Shown here piece by piece: positions 16,727 to 26,570 of a stretch of DNA of 64,000 bases. The translations under genes and the position numbers were made by a program. The notes below the pieces were generated by a model. The model saw only the letters and a program-made list of their open reading frames with translations, was not told the DNA's origin and did no database searches. The number at the start of each line of letters is the position of its first letter. Within the stretch, counting starts at the first letter, position 1. The stretch comes from Stieleria neptunia (GTDB lineage: Bacteria > Planctomycetota > Planctomycetia > Pirellulales > Pirellulaceae): NCBI RefSeq assembly GCF_007754155.1, contig NZ_CP037423.1, positions 4,278,001 through 4,342,000 of the forward strand, in the 5' to 3' direction.

Positions 16727-19700
16727 ATGATCCAACGAACTGAATCGAAATTCCTTAGTCCCAACGCTTCTAACAACGAGATGAGCGACATGAACGTCGA
16801 TGGCTCGCGGAAACAAAGAAAGACGCGACGAAGCCGCGGGGGCCAACGCCGACAGCGTCGGCGTTTATTGATGGAGGGATTGGAGAGCCGCAAACTGCTC
16901 GCCGCCGTGAGCAGTCTGGGTAGCAGCAACGCTCCGGTCGACACGGATTTGTTTCTACCGTCGGACCCGCGGAATATCGGAACCGTGCCGGCGTTCGTAG
17001 TCAATGAAGCGGAAACGGCGAATGAAACGGGCGTGAACGATTCGCGTTTCAGCGCCCAGTTTCTTCCGCTGGGGACGGGGCCTGGTGAAGAGGACACGAT
17101 CGACATCAACGGCAGCATGCCGGTGACGATCAGCAGCCAGGGGAACGTCAACGCGGACATCGACACGTATGCATTTAACCTGCGTGCCGGTGACATTTTG
17201 GACGTGTCGGTGATCGGTGCGGGGGCGAACCTGACGGTGCTGTACGGCCCGTCGGAGTCTGGCACGACGTACAACCCGCGGGCGACCAACGGGGCGTTTT
17301 GGTTCGGGACCGACTCCAATCAAGGGCTCATTCACCCCGATCCTTCTCCGCTGATGACGACCGGTAATGCCGTCGCGGCGCAGGTCGTGCCGCACACCGG
17401 AACGTATTACCTGATCGTTGCTCCCTCGACCACCTCGGTCAACTACACCGCGGGGCTTCGTGTTTATCGACCGATCGCGGAAAGTCTGCCGATCGGTGCC
17501 CAGCAAACCATCTACCTGGATTTTGAGGGCGGTTTCTATCCGAGCACGATGTTCCCGGGCAGCACCAATCCGTTTGGGATCATTCGATTCTCCTCGCTCC
17601 GTGAGAATCTGGCCGCGTTGGGACTGCAGGACACTTCCGAAGCGGCTTACAACGAGTTGATCGACAAGACGATCGACTTGGTCCACAGCGACTTCTATTC
17701 CGTCATCACCGGCGGACAAAACGGCGACTACAACAACACCGGCAACCCGGGTGAATTTGCGATCCGGATTCTCAACAGCCGCGACGCCGCGCTGGGGTAT
17801 TATCCCGAACCGGCGTTGGATGATCCGTTGGTAACGCGTTTGTTCATCGGCGGCACGATCGCGGATGCCGGGATTGCTGACATTTTGGGGGTCGCCCAGT
17901 CGCTGGACATCGGCAACTTTGACATGAACGAGAACTCGATCCTGCCGATCGACTTCTTCCTTGCCGCCGCGACGCAGTTCCCGATCGCCAACAACAAGAG
18001 TGTGTTGGATGCGGTGGCCCGCTCGATGGCTTGGACGGTTTCTCACGAAGCCGGTCACACGTTTGGACTGCGTCACACCGACGGGACCAACGCCGTCGGT
18101 TCGATCATCGATGGCGTCGGCAACCGCCGCGATGAGTTTGGCATGGGCGTCGGCTTTGACGGGATTTTCGGAACGATCGACGATACGGTGCCGGAATTCT
18201 CGATCGATCGCTTTGATCTCAACGAGGGCTTGTTCGGGTTCCAGGACACCGCCAACGCGCTGGCCTACAGTCTTTCGACCGGCACCGTGGGTTCGGGCAT
18301 CAGCGGGCGTGTCTTCAGCGACGTCAATCGCGACGGCAGCGGAACCGGCGATCCGGGGTTGCCCGGCGTCACGGTCTTTGCCGACACCATCCAAAACGGC
18401 ATTCTCGATCCGAACGAGCCTGTCGCGGTGACCAATGCCAACGGCTTGTACACCCTGAATGTTGCCTCGGGCACGGCGTTCAGCGTTGTGGCGATGACAC
18501 CGGCGCAATATGCCCCCACCCTGCCGACCCAACGGTTTGCGACCGGCGGTGACAGTGGGGTCGATTTCGGATTCACCAAAGTGATTTCGGACATCACGGG
18601 AACCAAGTTCGCCGACACCAACGGCAACGGGGTCTTTGACTCCACCGAGTCGGGGATCGAAGGGGTCTACATCTACCTGGACTTGGACGGCGACGACAGT
18701 CCGGACATCGGCGAACCCTCCGCCCGCACCGACGCGAATGGTCGCTATTCAATCGATTTCCCCGGCCCAGGCACTTACGCGATTCGGGAAGTCATTGGAC
18801 CAGGTTATGTGCAGACGTTCCCCACCAGCGGCGAGCACATCGTCAACTTCAACGGGGTCGCGCTGACGGACAACTACAACTTCGGGAACCTGCCCTCACG
18901 CGACTACGGTGATGCCCCGGATACCTACCAAACGACGGTCGCGGCCGGTGGTCCCAGCCACGGAATCAGCACCGCGTTGGGGCTCGGTGCATCGGTCGAT
19001 CGTGAGAGCGACGGCATTCCGACCGCATCCGCACTCGGCGACGATCTGAACAACATCGACGATGAAGACGGTGTCGTGCTGCTGACGCCCTTGGGACCGG
19101 GCGGCACGGCGAACCTGGCCGTCACGGCACGCAACACCACCGGCAGCCCGGCCTACCTGCAAGGCTGGATCGACTTCAACGCCAACGGTGTCTTTGACGC
19201 GTCCGAGAAAGTCTTCACAGACCTGGAACTCGGTGCCGGCACGTCGACCCTGTCCGTCAATGTCCCCGCCAGCGCGGTGGTCGGATCGACCTACGCCCGG
19301 TTCCGCTACAGCCCGACTGCCGGTCTGGGTGTCGGCGGGGAAGCCGATTCGGGTGAAGTGGAGGATTACCAGTTTGACATCCTGCAGCAAGCGGCTGTCG
19401 CCAACGACGATACCTTCACCGTTTCGAGAAACTCACTCTCGAACCGACTGGATGTGCTGGCCAACGATTTCGAAACCAGCATCACCCAGCTGAGGATCAT
19501 CTCGCTCAACTCCACCGGATCCCAAGGGACTCAGGGAGTCGTTTCGATCATCGAAAACGGTCGCGCACTTTCCTACACGCCGCCCAACGGCTTTACCGGA
19601 CGTGACGTGTTTCAATACGTGGTGGTCGACCAGACCGACACGCAGTACACCGCCACTGTTGTGGTCAATGTCAACTTCCAATCCAACGTGCCGATCGCGG

Positions 19701-21829
19701 TGGATGACACGTTTGACATCCCCCAGGGATCGTCCAACCGAGCGTTGAATGTTTTGGACAACGACGTGCCGAGCATCTTCGGCGGCATCTCGATCACCAG
19801 CGTAACCGCGGGTGACCAGGGTGGCCAAATCACGTTGGAAGGCGGCGGCCAGACGATTCGTTACACGCCGCAACCCGGATTCGTCGGAACCGAACAGTTC
19901 ATCTACAGCATCGAAGATGCCAACGGATCGATCAGCACGGCACAGGTCACCGTCAATTCGCAACCGGGTGCGATGATTGATGACATGGTTGACTTCACGA
20001 TCGGAATCTACGACGTCGTCAACAATCAGCCGATCAGCAGCGTCCAAGTCGGACAACCGTTCTTTGTCCGCGTTTTCGTCGAAGAATTGAACAACCCGAA
20101 CTTCAGCCCCGAAGGCGTTGCCTCGGCGTTCTTGGATCTGCTTTACACCGACGAATTGGTGGCCACCCGAGATACGATCACCACCGATGAATTCGGATTC
20201 GACATCACCTTCGGTGAGAACTTCCAAGGGGGTGGTTTCAAGCTTGGTGACGCCATCACGCCCGGCTTGATCAACGATGTCGGTGCGGTCCAGCCCATTC
20301 CCGGTGACGGCAACCTGATCACGCACGCCGATCCGGCCGAATTGTTCACGCTGACCATGACCGGGATTTCACCGGGAGTCGCACTGTTCGCCGCCGATCC
20401 TGCTGACAGCCCCGTCGCAGAAACGATCTTGGTCGGTGAAGACGTCGCGTTGACGCCCGCTCAACAACGACTCGGTCGTACGGAACTGACGATCTTCCCG
20501 GCCAGCGACAACTTCGCCAGCGCGATCGACGATGCCTTCGTCGACGGTTTCGACTCGGTCGGCAATCCGATCCAACAAGGCGTACTGCCCAACACACTGG
20601 ATGTCCTGGACAACGACATCTTCGGCCCCACGGGAACGATTCAGGAATTTGGAATCGTGACCGCGCCATCGCTGGGAACCGCTCAAATCAATAACAACGG
20701 GACGCCGTTGGATCCTAGCGACGACACGATCGACTACTCGGCATTTGTCGACGCCAACGGGTTCGACAGCTTCACCTATGTGATCGTCTCTGGCGATGGC
20801 GTGCGAAGCGTTGCCGAAGTCACGATGGCGATCGGCGACGCGGACAGCGACGACATCGTCGAAATCTCCTTCGGCTTGGTCGACGAGTTCGGTAATTCGA
20901 TCACCTCGGTCGCCTCAGGCCAGACCTTCGGCGTGCAGGTCTTCGTGAAAGACCTGAGATCGGAATTCGAGGGCCGCGAGTTTGTGTTTGCCGCCTACTT
21001 GGACATGCTCTACGACACCGGAATCATCAATCCGGCGCCGGCCGCGGGTGGCGGACGCTATGATTTCCGAGTCGCGTTTGACGCCGATTTTGATGCCACC
21101 GCTGGCGTCGGTACCGCCGTCCGCCGCGGAATTATCGATGAATTCGGCTCGTTGCTGCAGCAAACAGTTGCCGAAGGTGGAGGAGTATCGGAGCCGAATC
21201 TGATGGCCACCGTGTTCTTCACTGCGGGAACCGTTTTCGAAGACACCGTCACGCAAGTGATCGGCAGCCCCGCCGATGCGTCGCCCTTCCAAGACACCTT
21301 GCTGTTTGACCGCGATGATCCGGTCGAAGTCTCGCAAATCCTCTACAACTCGTTGAACGTGACCGTTCGAGCGGCCAGTGCGTTGCAGAACCCGGCGATG
21401 GCCGAAGACGTCAATAACGACGGCTTCGTGACGCCGTCGGACGCCCTGACCATCATCAACGCCCTGGCCCGCGAAGGCGAAGGGGAAATTCAATCGCTGG
21501 GAATGTACACCGACGTCAACGGTGACATGAAGACCACCGCCCTGGATGCCCTGACGGTGATCAACCACTTGGCATTGCTCGCAGCCCAAAGCTTCGAAAC
21601 CGAATCGGTGGTCAGCGACCAGCTCGCGTCGAACGCTCCCGCAGGTGATGAAGTGACGCGTGACGAAGCGTTTGCGGACCTCAGTCAGCAAACCAAAGTG
21701 GTGAGCGTCGGTGATTCCAGCAAATCCCTCCTGGCCAGCCAACCGGTCGCGTTGACCTTCGCCGATGCCGACGACAAAGACGACGATCTGCTCGCCCTAT
21801 TGGCCGATGACCAAAGCGAGTTGGCCTAA
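16727..21829 (+). CDS. Giant exported protein with metalloprotease, SdrD-B, GEVED, tandem-95 and dockerin-like modules
   Basis: This protein has 1700 residues. A very basic N-terminus (RKTRRSRGGQRRQRRR) precedes LLMEGLESRKLLAA (47-60), the planctomycete LEPR-XLL-type exported-protein motif. A metalloprotease-like part follows with SHEAGHTFGLRH (about 439-450), an HExxHxxGxxH zinc site as in metzincins. Two SdrD-B-like modules (about 525-720: GRVFSDVNRDGSGTGDPGLPG, GTKFADTNGNGVFDSTESG) lead to a GEVED-like domain (about 725-885: RDYGDAPDTY...SGEVEDYQFD). Cadherin or tandem-95-like repeats occupy about 890-1085, with further beta modules to 1540. Two dockerin-type calcium motifs end the fold (about 1560-1620: EDVNNDGFVTPSDALTIINAL, TDVNGDMKTTALDALTVINHL). 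ATG at 16781 or 16790 is an alternative start. It should act outside the cell, perhaps in adhesion or polymer breakdown; no substrate can be named. Confidence 0.85.
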   Translation: MIQRTESKFLSPNASNNEMSDMNVDGSRKQRKTRRSRGGQRRQRRRLLMEGLESRKLLAAVSSLGSSNAPVDTDLFLPSDPRNIGTVPAFVVNEAETANETGVNDSRFSAQFLPLGTGPGEEDTIDINGSMPVTISSQGNVNADIDTYAFNLRAGDILDVSVIGAGANLTVLYGPSESGTTYNPRATNGAFWFGTDSNQGLIHPDPSPLMTTGNAVAAQVVPHTGTYYLIVAPSTTSVNYTAGLRVYRPIAESLPIGAQQTIYLDFEGGFYPSTMFPGSTNPFGIIRFSSLRENLAALGLQDTSEAAYNELIDKTIDLVHSDFYSVITGGQNGDYNNTGNPGEFAIRILNSRDAALGYYPEPALDDPLVTRLFIGGTIADAGIADILGVAQSLDIGNFDMNENSILPIDFFLAAATQFPIANNKSVLDAVARSMAWTVSHEAGHTFGLRHTDGTNAVGSIIDGVGNRRDEFGMGVGFDGIFGTIDDTVPEFSIDRFDLNEGLFGFQDTANALAYSLSTGTVGSGISGRVFSDVNRDGSGTGDPGLPGVTVFADTIQNGILDPNEPVAVTNANGLYTLNVASGTAFSVVAMTPAQYAPTLPTQRFATGGDSGVDFGFTKVISDITGTKFADTNGNGVFDSTESGIEGVYIYLDLDGDDSPDIGEPSARTDANGRYSIDFPGPGTYAIREVIGPGYVQTFPTSGEHIVNFNGVALTDNYNFGNLPSRDYGDAPDTYQTTVAAGGPSHGISTALGLGASVDRESDGIPTASALGDDLNNIDDEDGVVLLTPLGPGGTANLAVTARNTTGSPAYLQGWIDFNANGVFDASEKVFTDLELGAGTSTLSVNVPASAVVGSTYARFRYSPTAGLGVGGEADSGEVEDYQFDILQQAAVANDDTFTVSRNSLSNRLDVLANDFETSITQLRIISLNSTGSQGTQGVVSIIENGRALSYTPPNGFTGRDVFQYVVVDQTDTQYTATVVVNVNFQSNVPIAVDDTFDIPQGSSNRALNVLDNDVPSIFGGISITSVTAGDQGGQITLEGGGQTIRYTPQPGFVGTEQFIYSIEDANGSISTAQVTVNSQPGAMIDDMVDFTIGIYDVVNNQPISSVQVGQPFFVRVFVEELNNPNFSPEGVASAFLDLLYTDELVATRDTITTDEFGFDITFGENFQGGGFKLGDAITPGLINDVGAVQPIPGDGNLITHADPAELFTLTMTGISPGVALFAADPADSPVAETILVGEDVALTPAQQRLGRTELTIFPASDNFASAIDDAFVDGFDSVGNPIQQGVLPNTLDVLDNDIFGPTGTIQEFGIVTAPSLGTAQINNNGTPLDPSDDTIDYSAFVDANGFDSFTYVIVSGDGVRSVAEVTMAIGDADSDDIVEISFGLVDEFGNSITSVASGQTFGVQVFVKDLRSEFEGREFVFAAYLDMLYDTGIINPAPAAGGGRYDFRVAFDADFDATAGVGTAVRRGIIDEFGSLLQQTVAEGGGVSEPNLMATVFFTAGTVFEDTVTQVIGSPADASPFQDTLLFDRDDPVEVSQILYNSLNVTVRAASALQNPAMAEDVNNDGFVTPSDALTIINALAREGEGEIQSLGMYTDVNGDMKTTALDALTVINHLALLAAQSFETESVVSDQLASNAPAGDEVTRDEAFADLSQQTKVVSVGDSSKSLLASQPVALTFADADDKDDDLLALLADDQSELA

Positions 21830-21857
21830 GGCAACTCGCCCGAATCGGATCACGATC

Positions 21858-21895
21858 AAAGGGGACGCAGCATTTCGATGCCGTGTCCCCTTTCG
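21858..21895 (+). terminator. Probable terminator after the giant gene
   Basis: Arms AAAGGGGAC and GTCCCCTTT enclose an inner hairpin (GCATTTCGATGC). Only three T follow, so it is weaker than the one at 8955. It starts 28 bp after the stop codon. Confidence 0.6.
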
Positions 21896-22004
21896 CGTTC
21901 ACGGATTCTCATCGATCCCGTCGGGGTCGGAGCAGATCGAGTATCCCGAAGGGACGTCAATTGTATTACTGAGCATTTGCGTTTCTACCGAAACGCCACA
22001 CCGC

Positions 22005-22165
22005 AAAGCGGTGTCACAACACAGCCCGGGGTCGCGGAGCGCACCCCGGGTTGTGCCGAAATGGGAACTGGAACCCCAGCGGGGTTCAACAAACGACGCG
22101 ATGCGATCCGGGGGCAAGCTGCGCGAATCCGGCAAAACGCCTTTTTCAACCCCGCTGGGGTTGGC
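22005..22165. repeat. Dispersed repeat, family F copy 1
   Basis: The block contains ACAACACAGCCCGGGGTCGC, GCGCACCCCGGGT and GGAACCCCAGCGGGGTTCAA. The same order recurs inverted at 62095-62225 with scattered differences. Confidence 0.75.
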
Positions 22166-22290
22166 GGCCTCATGATGGTCGGAACTTGGGGTGCGCTAAC
22201 GCGACCCCAAGCTTTGATGTGGCACGCCTCTGGCGTGAAACCGCTGCCGCGGTGGAACGAGAAATGCGTCAGTCATACAATTGACGTCCT

Positions 22291-22352
22291 AAGGGATTTC
22301 AGCGCGTAGCCGGAGGTCAGCGGAGCGCCACCTCTGGGAGACAGGTCCCTGA
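22291..22352. repeat. Dispersed palindromic repeat, family K copy 3
   Basis: It shares GGGATTTCAGCGCGTAGCC and GGAGGTCAGCGNAGCGCCAC with 2253-2332. Confidence 0.75.
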
Positions 22353-22381
22353 TTCCCATCGACCCCGGGACGGGGTCACAG

Positions 22382-22549
22382 CGATTCAATCTGCCGGCGG
22401 AGGGGCAGAGGGCGATTCAGGACGAGCTGATCGGGACGCTGGTCCACGCGGGCGGCAGGGGCCGGGTCTGGCCCGTCAAAAACGAATCCACGGCGCGAGT
22501 TTGGGAGCCCTATCAGGCAACTCGCAATCCGACGAACCCTCGGTCGTGA
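22382..22549 (+). pseudogene. Possible 3' fragment of a decayed gene
   Basis: An open stretch encodes RFNLPAEGQRAIQDELIGTL, then VHAGGRGRVWPVKNESTARV, then WEPYQATRNPTNPRS and a TGA. Residue use looks protein-like, but there is no start and the frame begins at a K repeat. I recognise no family; it may be a remnant truncated by repeat insertion, or chance. Confidence 0.2.
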
Positions 22550-22633
22550 AACTCGATCGATGGCGCTCGGCTCACCGACGTTGCCCGCTCCATCGACCGT
22601 TTTGCATTGATGAAGGCACATTACTTGGAACAT

Positions 22634-22951
22634 GGCTCCCCTCTCCCCAAAACAGATCGCGCGAAAGCCATTTGTTCGCAGAGTGACGTTGACCGCGATC
22701 TGTTTTGGGGAGAGGGGCTGGGGGTGAGGGGCTCAGCATTGAGACGCTTCACATCGATTGACGTGCAAAATCGCCGATCATTTTGAGGCGTGATTGTTGT
22801 CGGGTTTCACCGCTTGGTTATCAAGTATCGCCTTCGGGGCTTCTCTGCTCATCTGTGTCACGATGGATTGGAATCCCCCTCACCCCCAGCCCCTCTCCCC
22901 CAATTCCTGACTCGCTTAGGCTCGCCAAGAATCGGGGGAGAGGGGAGCCAG
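22634..22951. repeat. Pair of long hairpin repeats, family H
   Basis: At 22634-22731, CCCCTCTCCCCAAAACAGAT and its complement ATCTGTTTTGGGGAGAGGGG enclose about 45 bases. At 22868-22951, CCCCTCTCCCCCAATTC is partly mirrored by GAATCGGGGGAGAGGGG. The right flank of one and left flank of the other carry CTGGGGGTGAGGGG or its complement. The remainder of the 21896-23076 gap shows no gene. Confidence 0.7.
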
Positions 22952-23076
22952 AATCATTAGGTGACTGTGAAACTGCTGCTCCAATTGGGGGAGCTTACGG
23001 TGGTCGCTGCAACGTTTTTGACGGTCCAGGCCGGGGCCGTGGGCTTGGCGTCAATCGGCTGATCACCGTTTTGAGA

Positions 23077-24087
23077 TCAGCCGCGTGGGTCGAATTTGGC
23101 GAAAATCATCTTGCCGGCGTTGGTCTGTAGCGTGCTGGTCACACGCACTTCCAGTTCCTGGCCGATTCGGTTTCGCGCCCCTTCGACCACCACCATCGTC
23201 CCGTCATCCAAGTAGCCGATGCCTTGCTCGGCGCCTTCACCCGGCTTGATGATTTTGACATTGAAGGACTCATCGGGAAGATACACCGGACGCAGTGAAT
23301 TGCTGATCTCGTTCAGATTGATCACCGGCACGTTGTGCAGCTTGGCGACCTTGTTCAGATTAAAGTCACCGGTCACCACCTTGCCTTCGAGGTGTTTGGC
23401 CAACAGCACTAACTTCAGGTCAACCGTTTGGCCGGCCAATTCCGGCAAGTCGCGATCAAAGATCATCAGGTCGACGTTGTCATCGGCCCGCATCCGATTC
23501 AGCACATCCAAGCCGCGGCGGCCACGGACGCGACGGAGTTTGTCGCTGCTGTCGGCGATCGCTTGGAGCTCGCTGAGGGCGAAACGCGGCATGATCAACT
23601 GGTTGTCAAAGACGCCGGTGTTGACCAGATCCGCGATCCGGCCATCGATCACCACGCTGGTGTCCAGCACCAAGGGCTTAAACCCTTTGACTTCGCGAAC
23701 AAACTCGACATACGGAATCAGGAAGCGAAAGTCGTCTTTGGTTTGAATCAGAATGCTGACACAGACATAACACAACAGCATCCCCATGATCAGTTTCACC
23801 GCGTTGCCGACCAGCAACGATTGGGCGAACAGCGGCGCGATGGCGATCCACAAGATATAGCTCAGCAAAATTCCGATCAGCACCCCGAAGTAAACCGCCG
23901 AAATGGAATCGATGCGTTTGCGCGGGATAAAGATATCCCCCATGATCGCAACGACGGCGATCCCCATCACGCCGGCAAAGACGACATAGGGATTGATGTC
24001 CGCATCACTCGGCAGCGCCGTGTTGATGATCCACGACACCCCGCCGGCGCAAAGTAAGAAAACGCATCGAAGGATGATCAATTCCAT
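23077..24087 (-). CDS. PIN/TRAM domain membrane protein
   Basis: This 336-residue protein has four N-terminal transmembrane segments (about 5-25, 32-52, 62-82, 90-112). A PIN nuclease domain follows (about 140-260), with LDTSVVIDGRIADL, the acidic ALSEL and VVTGDFNLNKVA. A C-terminal TRAM domain (about 272-334, ending VTSTLQTNAGKMIFAKFD) is the RNA-binding part. This order is that of YacL-type proteins found across bacteria, which are thought to act on RNA at the membrane; their substrates are not established. The acidic residues expected for metal binding are present. ATG at 24087 gives a hydrophobic N-terminus. It is separated from the cytochrome cassette by a 259-bp gap in which I see nothing. 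Confidence 0.88.
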   Translation of the reverse strand: MELIILRCVFLLCAGGVSWIINTALPSDADINPYVVFAGVMGIAVVAIMGDIFIPRKRIDSISAVYFGVLIGILLSYILWIAIAPLFAQSLLVGNAVKLIMGMLLCYVCVSILIQTKDDFRFLIPYVEFVREVKGFKPLVLDTSVVIDGRIADLVNTGVFDNQLIMPRFALSELQAIADSSDKLRRVRGRRGLDVLNRMRADDNVDLMIFDRDLPELAGQTVDLKLVLLAKHLEGKVVTGDFNLNKVAKLHNVPVINLNEISNSLRPVYLPDESFNVKIIKPGEGAEQGIGYLDDGTMVVVEGARNRIGQELEVRVTSTLQTNAGKMIFAKFDPRG

Positions 24088-24346
24088 AAGACTAGCTGGT
24101 CACGGGATCAATGTATTGGGTTGGTTTTGGAAATCGAAATCGCCGCACTGGCACCGTTGGCCAACGCACAGTCTAGATGACGCAGCGATCAGTCCCCAAG
24201 GGGACTCGGAAATCGAAACCCGATCACAGGGAGAAAGTGCCCCGAAAACCCCGAGAAACGGGAGAATTGGCACAATGTGATGTCCGCTTCCGGTTGCCAA
24301 ATGAACACGGATCCCCGGGGCAAGCAAGAAACTCACCCCACCTTCG

Positions 24347-26344
24347 CTATTTGATCTCGGCCAGCAATCGATCCATCTTCGATTGGATTTTCGAGGCGAC
24401 TGCGGCGATCTCGTCGTGGGCTTTTCGCGCCGCTTGTGCCAGCGATTGGGCTTGCTCAAGTTTCTTCTGCAGCTCCCCGCGGGTGGCCAGCAGTTTGTCG
24501 GCTTCGGCTTGACGCGCTGCAGCGGTTTGCCGGTGCGTCTTGATGGCATCGATCAGGGCGACACGGTTTCGGCGTTGTTTGGCCATGTCGGTCAATTTCG
24601 CCGCCAGTTTTTCTTCCGACTCCGCGACCGCAACCATCTTCGACGGATCGGTTTTTAGGGCCACACGCAGCGCCGTCACTTCGTCTTGAAGATCGCGAAC
24701 GGAAGTGGTCAGCGCCGGGAGTTGTTGGTCGAAGGTTGCGCCCTGTTGTTCAGCTGTTTTTGCGGCAGCATCATTTTCGGCAGCCTGTTGCTTGAGCGCG
24801 GCGACCTTCTGGTCCAGCTCCGTCAGCGTCTTTTGGGCGGCGGTCACCGCGGCATTGGCCTGGTCCAGCTTCGCCTTCGCCGGCGTCAGTTTTTCTTGGA
24901 TGGAAACCAGGGTCGTCTTGACGGCTTCGACACGTTTGGCAGCCGGTTCGGGGTTGGCGGCCAAGCGGACCATGGCGTCGGGGGTGTCGACCGGTGTGTT
25001 GAACACGGATCCGGCCCAGTCGCCATAGATCAGTCGTTTTCCGTCGTGGGTGATGGCGACTTCCAGCATGTCTTCACCGGCGTGGTTCAGCGACTTCAGT
25101 TCCTTGCCGGATGCATCCCACAATTTGGCCCGATTGTCGCGCCCGGCGGTGGCCAGTCGGGCTTGGTGATCGAACCGGACCGCGGTCACGCCGCCACCGT
25201 GGGCGTTGATCGATTTGATCGCTTTGCCGGAAACCATGTCCCAAAGTTTGACGGACCCGTCGTCGCTGGCGCTGGCCAAGACGTTCGAATCATCGCGCCA
25301 GGCGAGTGAGTTGATGCCGCCCTTGTGACCGGCGAGATCCAGGTACTGGCGCCCCGTTTCGGCTTCCCAAACGATCAGCCCGCCCGAGCGGTCACCGGAG
25401 GCGAGCAGCACTCCATCGGGGCTGTAGGCGACGGTGTAAATCCAATCGGTGTGTTTTTTGATGTCGAACAGCTTTTCACCGCTGCTGACATCGAAGATCC
25501 GCAACATCTTTTGCGGTCCGCCCATGGCGACTCGCGACAGGGTGTCGTTGGCGTCGGCGCCGAACACGATGTCCAATTCGTCGCCGACGGTCGCGACGCG
25601 CTCGCCGGTTTTGACGTCATAGATCGCGACCACTCCGAGCACGGAGTGTTCCCCGCCGCCGGCAATCAGGTACGAACCGTCACCGCTGAAGCGGAGTTCC
25701 TGGGCGACGCCTTCGGGGAACGGCAGAATGCCCAACAGTTCGGCGGTGTCGCTGTGGTACATCACGATCTGGTTTTGACCGGCGACGGCAACCAGCGGGG
25801 CCCAGGGACTGGCCGCGATCGCGGTCACCGCTGCGGCCCGCGAGGTGACGACCGGGGTTTCCAACGGCAGCGTTTCGGGCATCGCAACGGGGCCATCGGG
25901 TTTCCCGCCGGTGGGGGCGACAAAGGCCAACGCGTTTGATTTTTTTACTTTGGCTTTGGATCCGGAGTTCTCCAGGATTCCGCCTTCGATCCAGGCACGA
26001 ATGATCGCCAGCTTGTCTGCCGGCAGCTTGTCTTGCTTGGGGGGCATCACGGGTGTGTCGTCGTGATTGACCAGTTGCCACAGCCGACTGCTCTCGGCAT
26101 CACCATCGTCATAGACGACTTCACCGCTGCCGCCGCCTTCGACGACCGATCCGAACGTGTCCAGTGCCAGTCCGCCCTTCTTGTCGCTTTGCTGGTGACA
26201 GTTCAGGCAGTACTGCCGAAAGATCGGTTTGACGTCGTCTTCGTAGGTGACCTTTTTCGGAGCCGCGTCGGCCGCTTGGCAGACCGAAACAGCCGACAGC
26301 GTCGAGAGTGCAGCGAATCGAACAAATGCAGATCGGACAGACAT
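24347..26344 (-). CDS. Planctomycete-type cytochrome c with WD40 repeats
   Basis: This 665-residue exported protein has a signal peptide from ATG 26344 (FAALSTLSAVSVCQA). A planctomycete cytochrome (PSCyt1-like) domain holds one haem-binding motif, CLNCH (VKPIFRQYCLNCHQQSDKKG), and the later conserved TPVMPPKQDKLPADKLAIIRAWIEGG. A WD40 propeller follows (about 170-460: DWIYTVAYSPDGVLLASGDR, INSLAWRDDSNVLASASDDG, VKLWD). The final 190 residues are a long coiled coil. It is the last gene of the minus-strand cassette 33087-24347. These proteins are typical of planctomycetes, probably periplasmic and likely electron-carrying; the actual reaction is unknown. An in-frame ATG 39 bases upstream is less likely because it delays the signal peptide. 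Confidence 0.85.
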   Translation of the reverse strand: MSVRSAFVRFAALSTLSAVSVCQAADAAPKKVTYEDDVKPIFRQYCLNCHQQSDKKGGLALDTFGSVVEGGGSGEVVYDDGDAESSRLWQLVNHDDTPVMPPKQDKLPADKLAIIRAWIEGGILENSGSKAKVKKSNALAFVAPTGGKPDGPVAMPETLPLETPVVTSRAAAVTAIAASPWAPLVAVAGQNQIVMYHSDTAELLGILPFPEGVAQELRFSGDGSYLIAGGGEHSVLGVVAIYDVKTGERVATVGDELDIVFGADANDTLSRVAMGGPQKMLRIFDVSSGEKLFDIKKHTDWIYTVAYSPDGVLLASGDRSGGLIVWEAETGRQYLDLAGHKGGINSLAWRDDSNVLASASDDGSVKLWDMVSGKAIKSINAHGGGVTAVRFDHQARLATAGRDNRAKLWDASGKELKSLNHAGEDMLEVAITHDGKRLIYGDWAGSVFNTPVDTPDAMVRLAANPEPAAKRVEAVKTTLVSIQEKLTPAKAKLDQANAAVTAAQKTLTELDQKVAALKQQAAENDAAAKTAEQQGATFDQQLPALTTSVRDLQDEVTALRVALKTDPSKMVAVAESEEKLAAKLTDMAKQRRNRVALIDAIKTHRQTAAARQAEADKLLATRGELQKKLEQAQSLAQAARKAHDEIAAVASKIQSKMDRLLAEIK

Positions 26345-26464
26345 GGCGGGAGAGGGTAGGCGGGGGAGGGGGGCCTGGGGCACAGGCCCGATTCGAACTC
26401 GGTACTCGATCCAGTTTAATCAGCGTCGCCCGATGAGCGACGCGTATTTTCTCGTTGAGCGTTT

Positions 26465-26546
26465 GATGCGACCGGACGGCTCGCGCCGTTCCGCTAACAC
26501 ATTGAGAGCCAAAGTAAGTGACATTGGGCGCAAGCCCTCCGGTCGG
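26465..26546. repeat. Palindromic repeat, family A' (uninterrupted copy)
   Basis: GACCGGACGGCTCGCGCCG plus TTCCGCTAAC is followed by a conserved tail (AGAGCCAAAGTAAG) and a degenerate inverted core (GCGCAAGCCCTCCGGTCGG). This is the uninterrupted form of the site that carries a B element at 52057 and, in reverse, at 15998. Confidence 0.8.
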
Positions 26547-26570
26547 AGTAACCCTATCGTTGGCAAAGCC

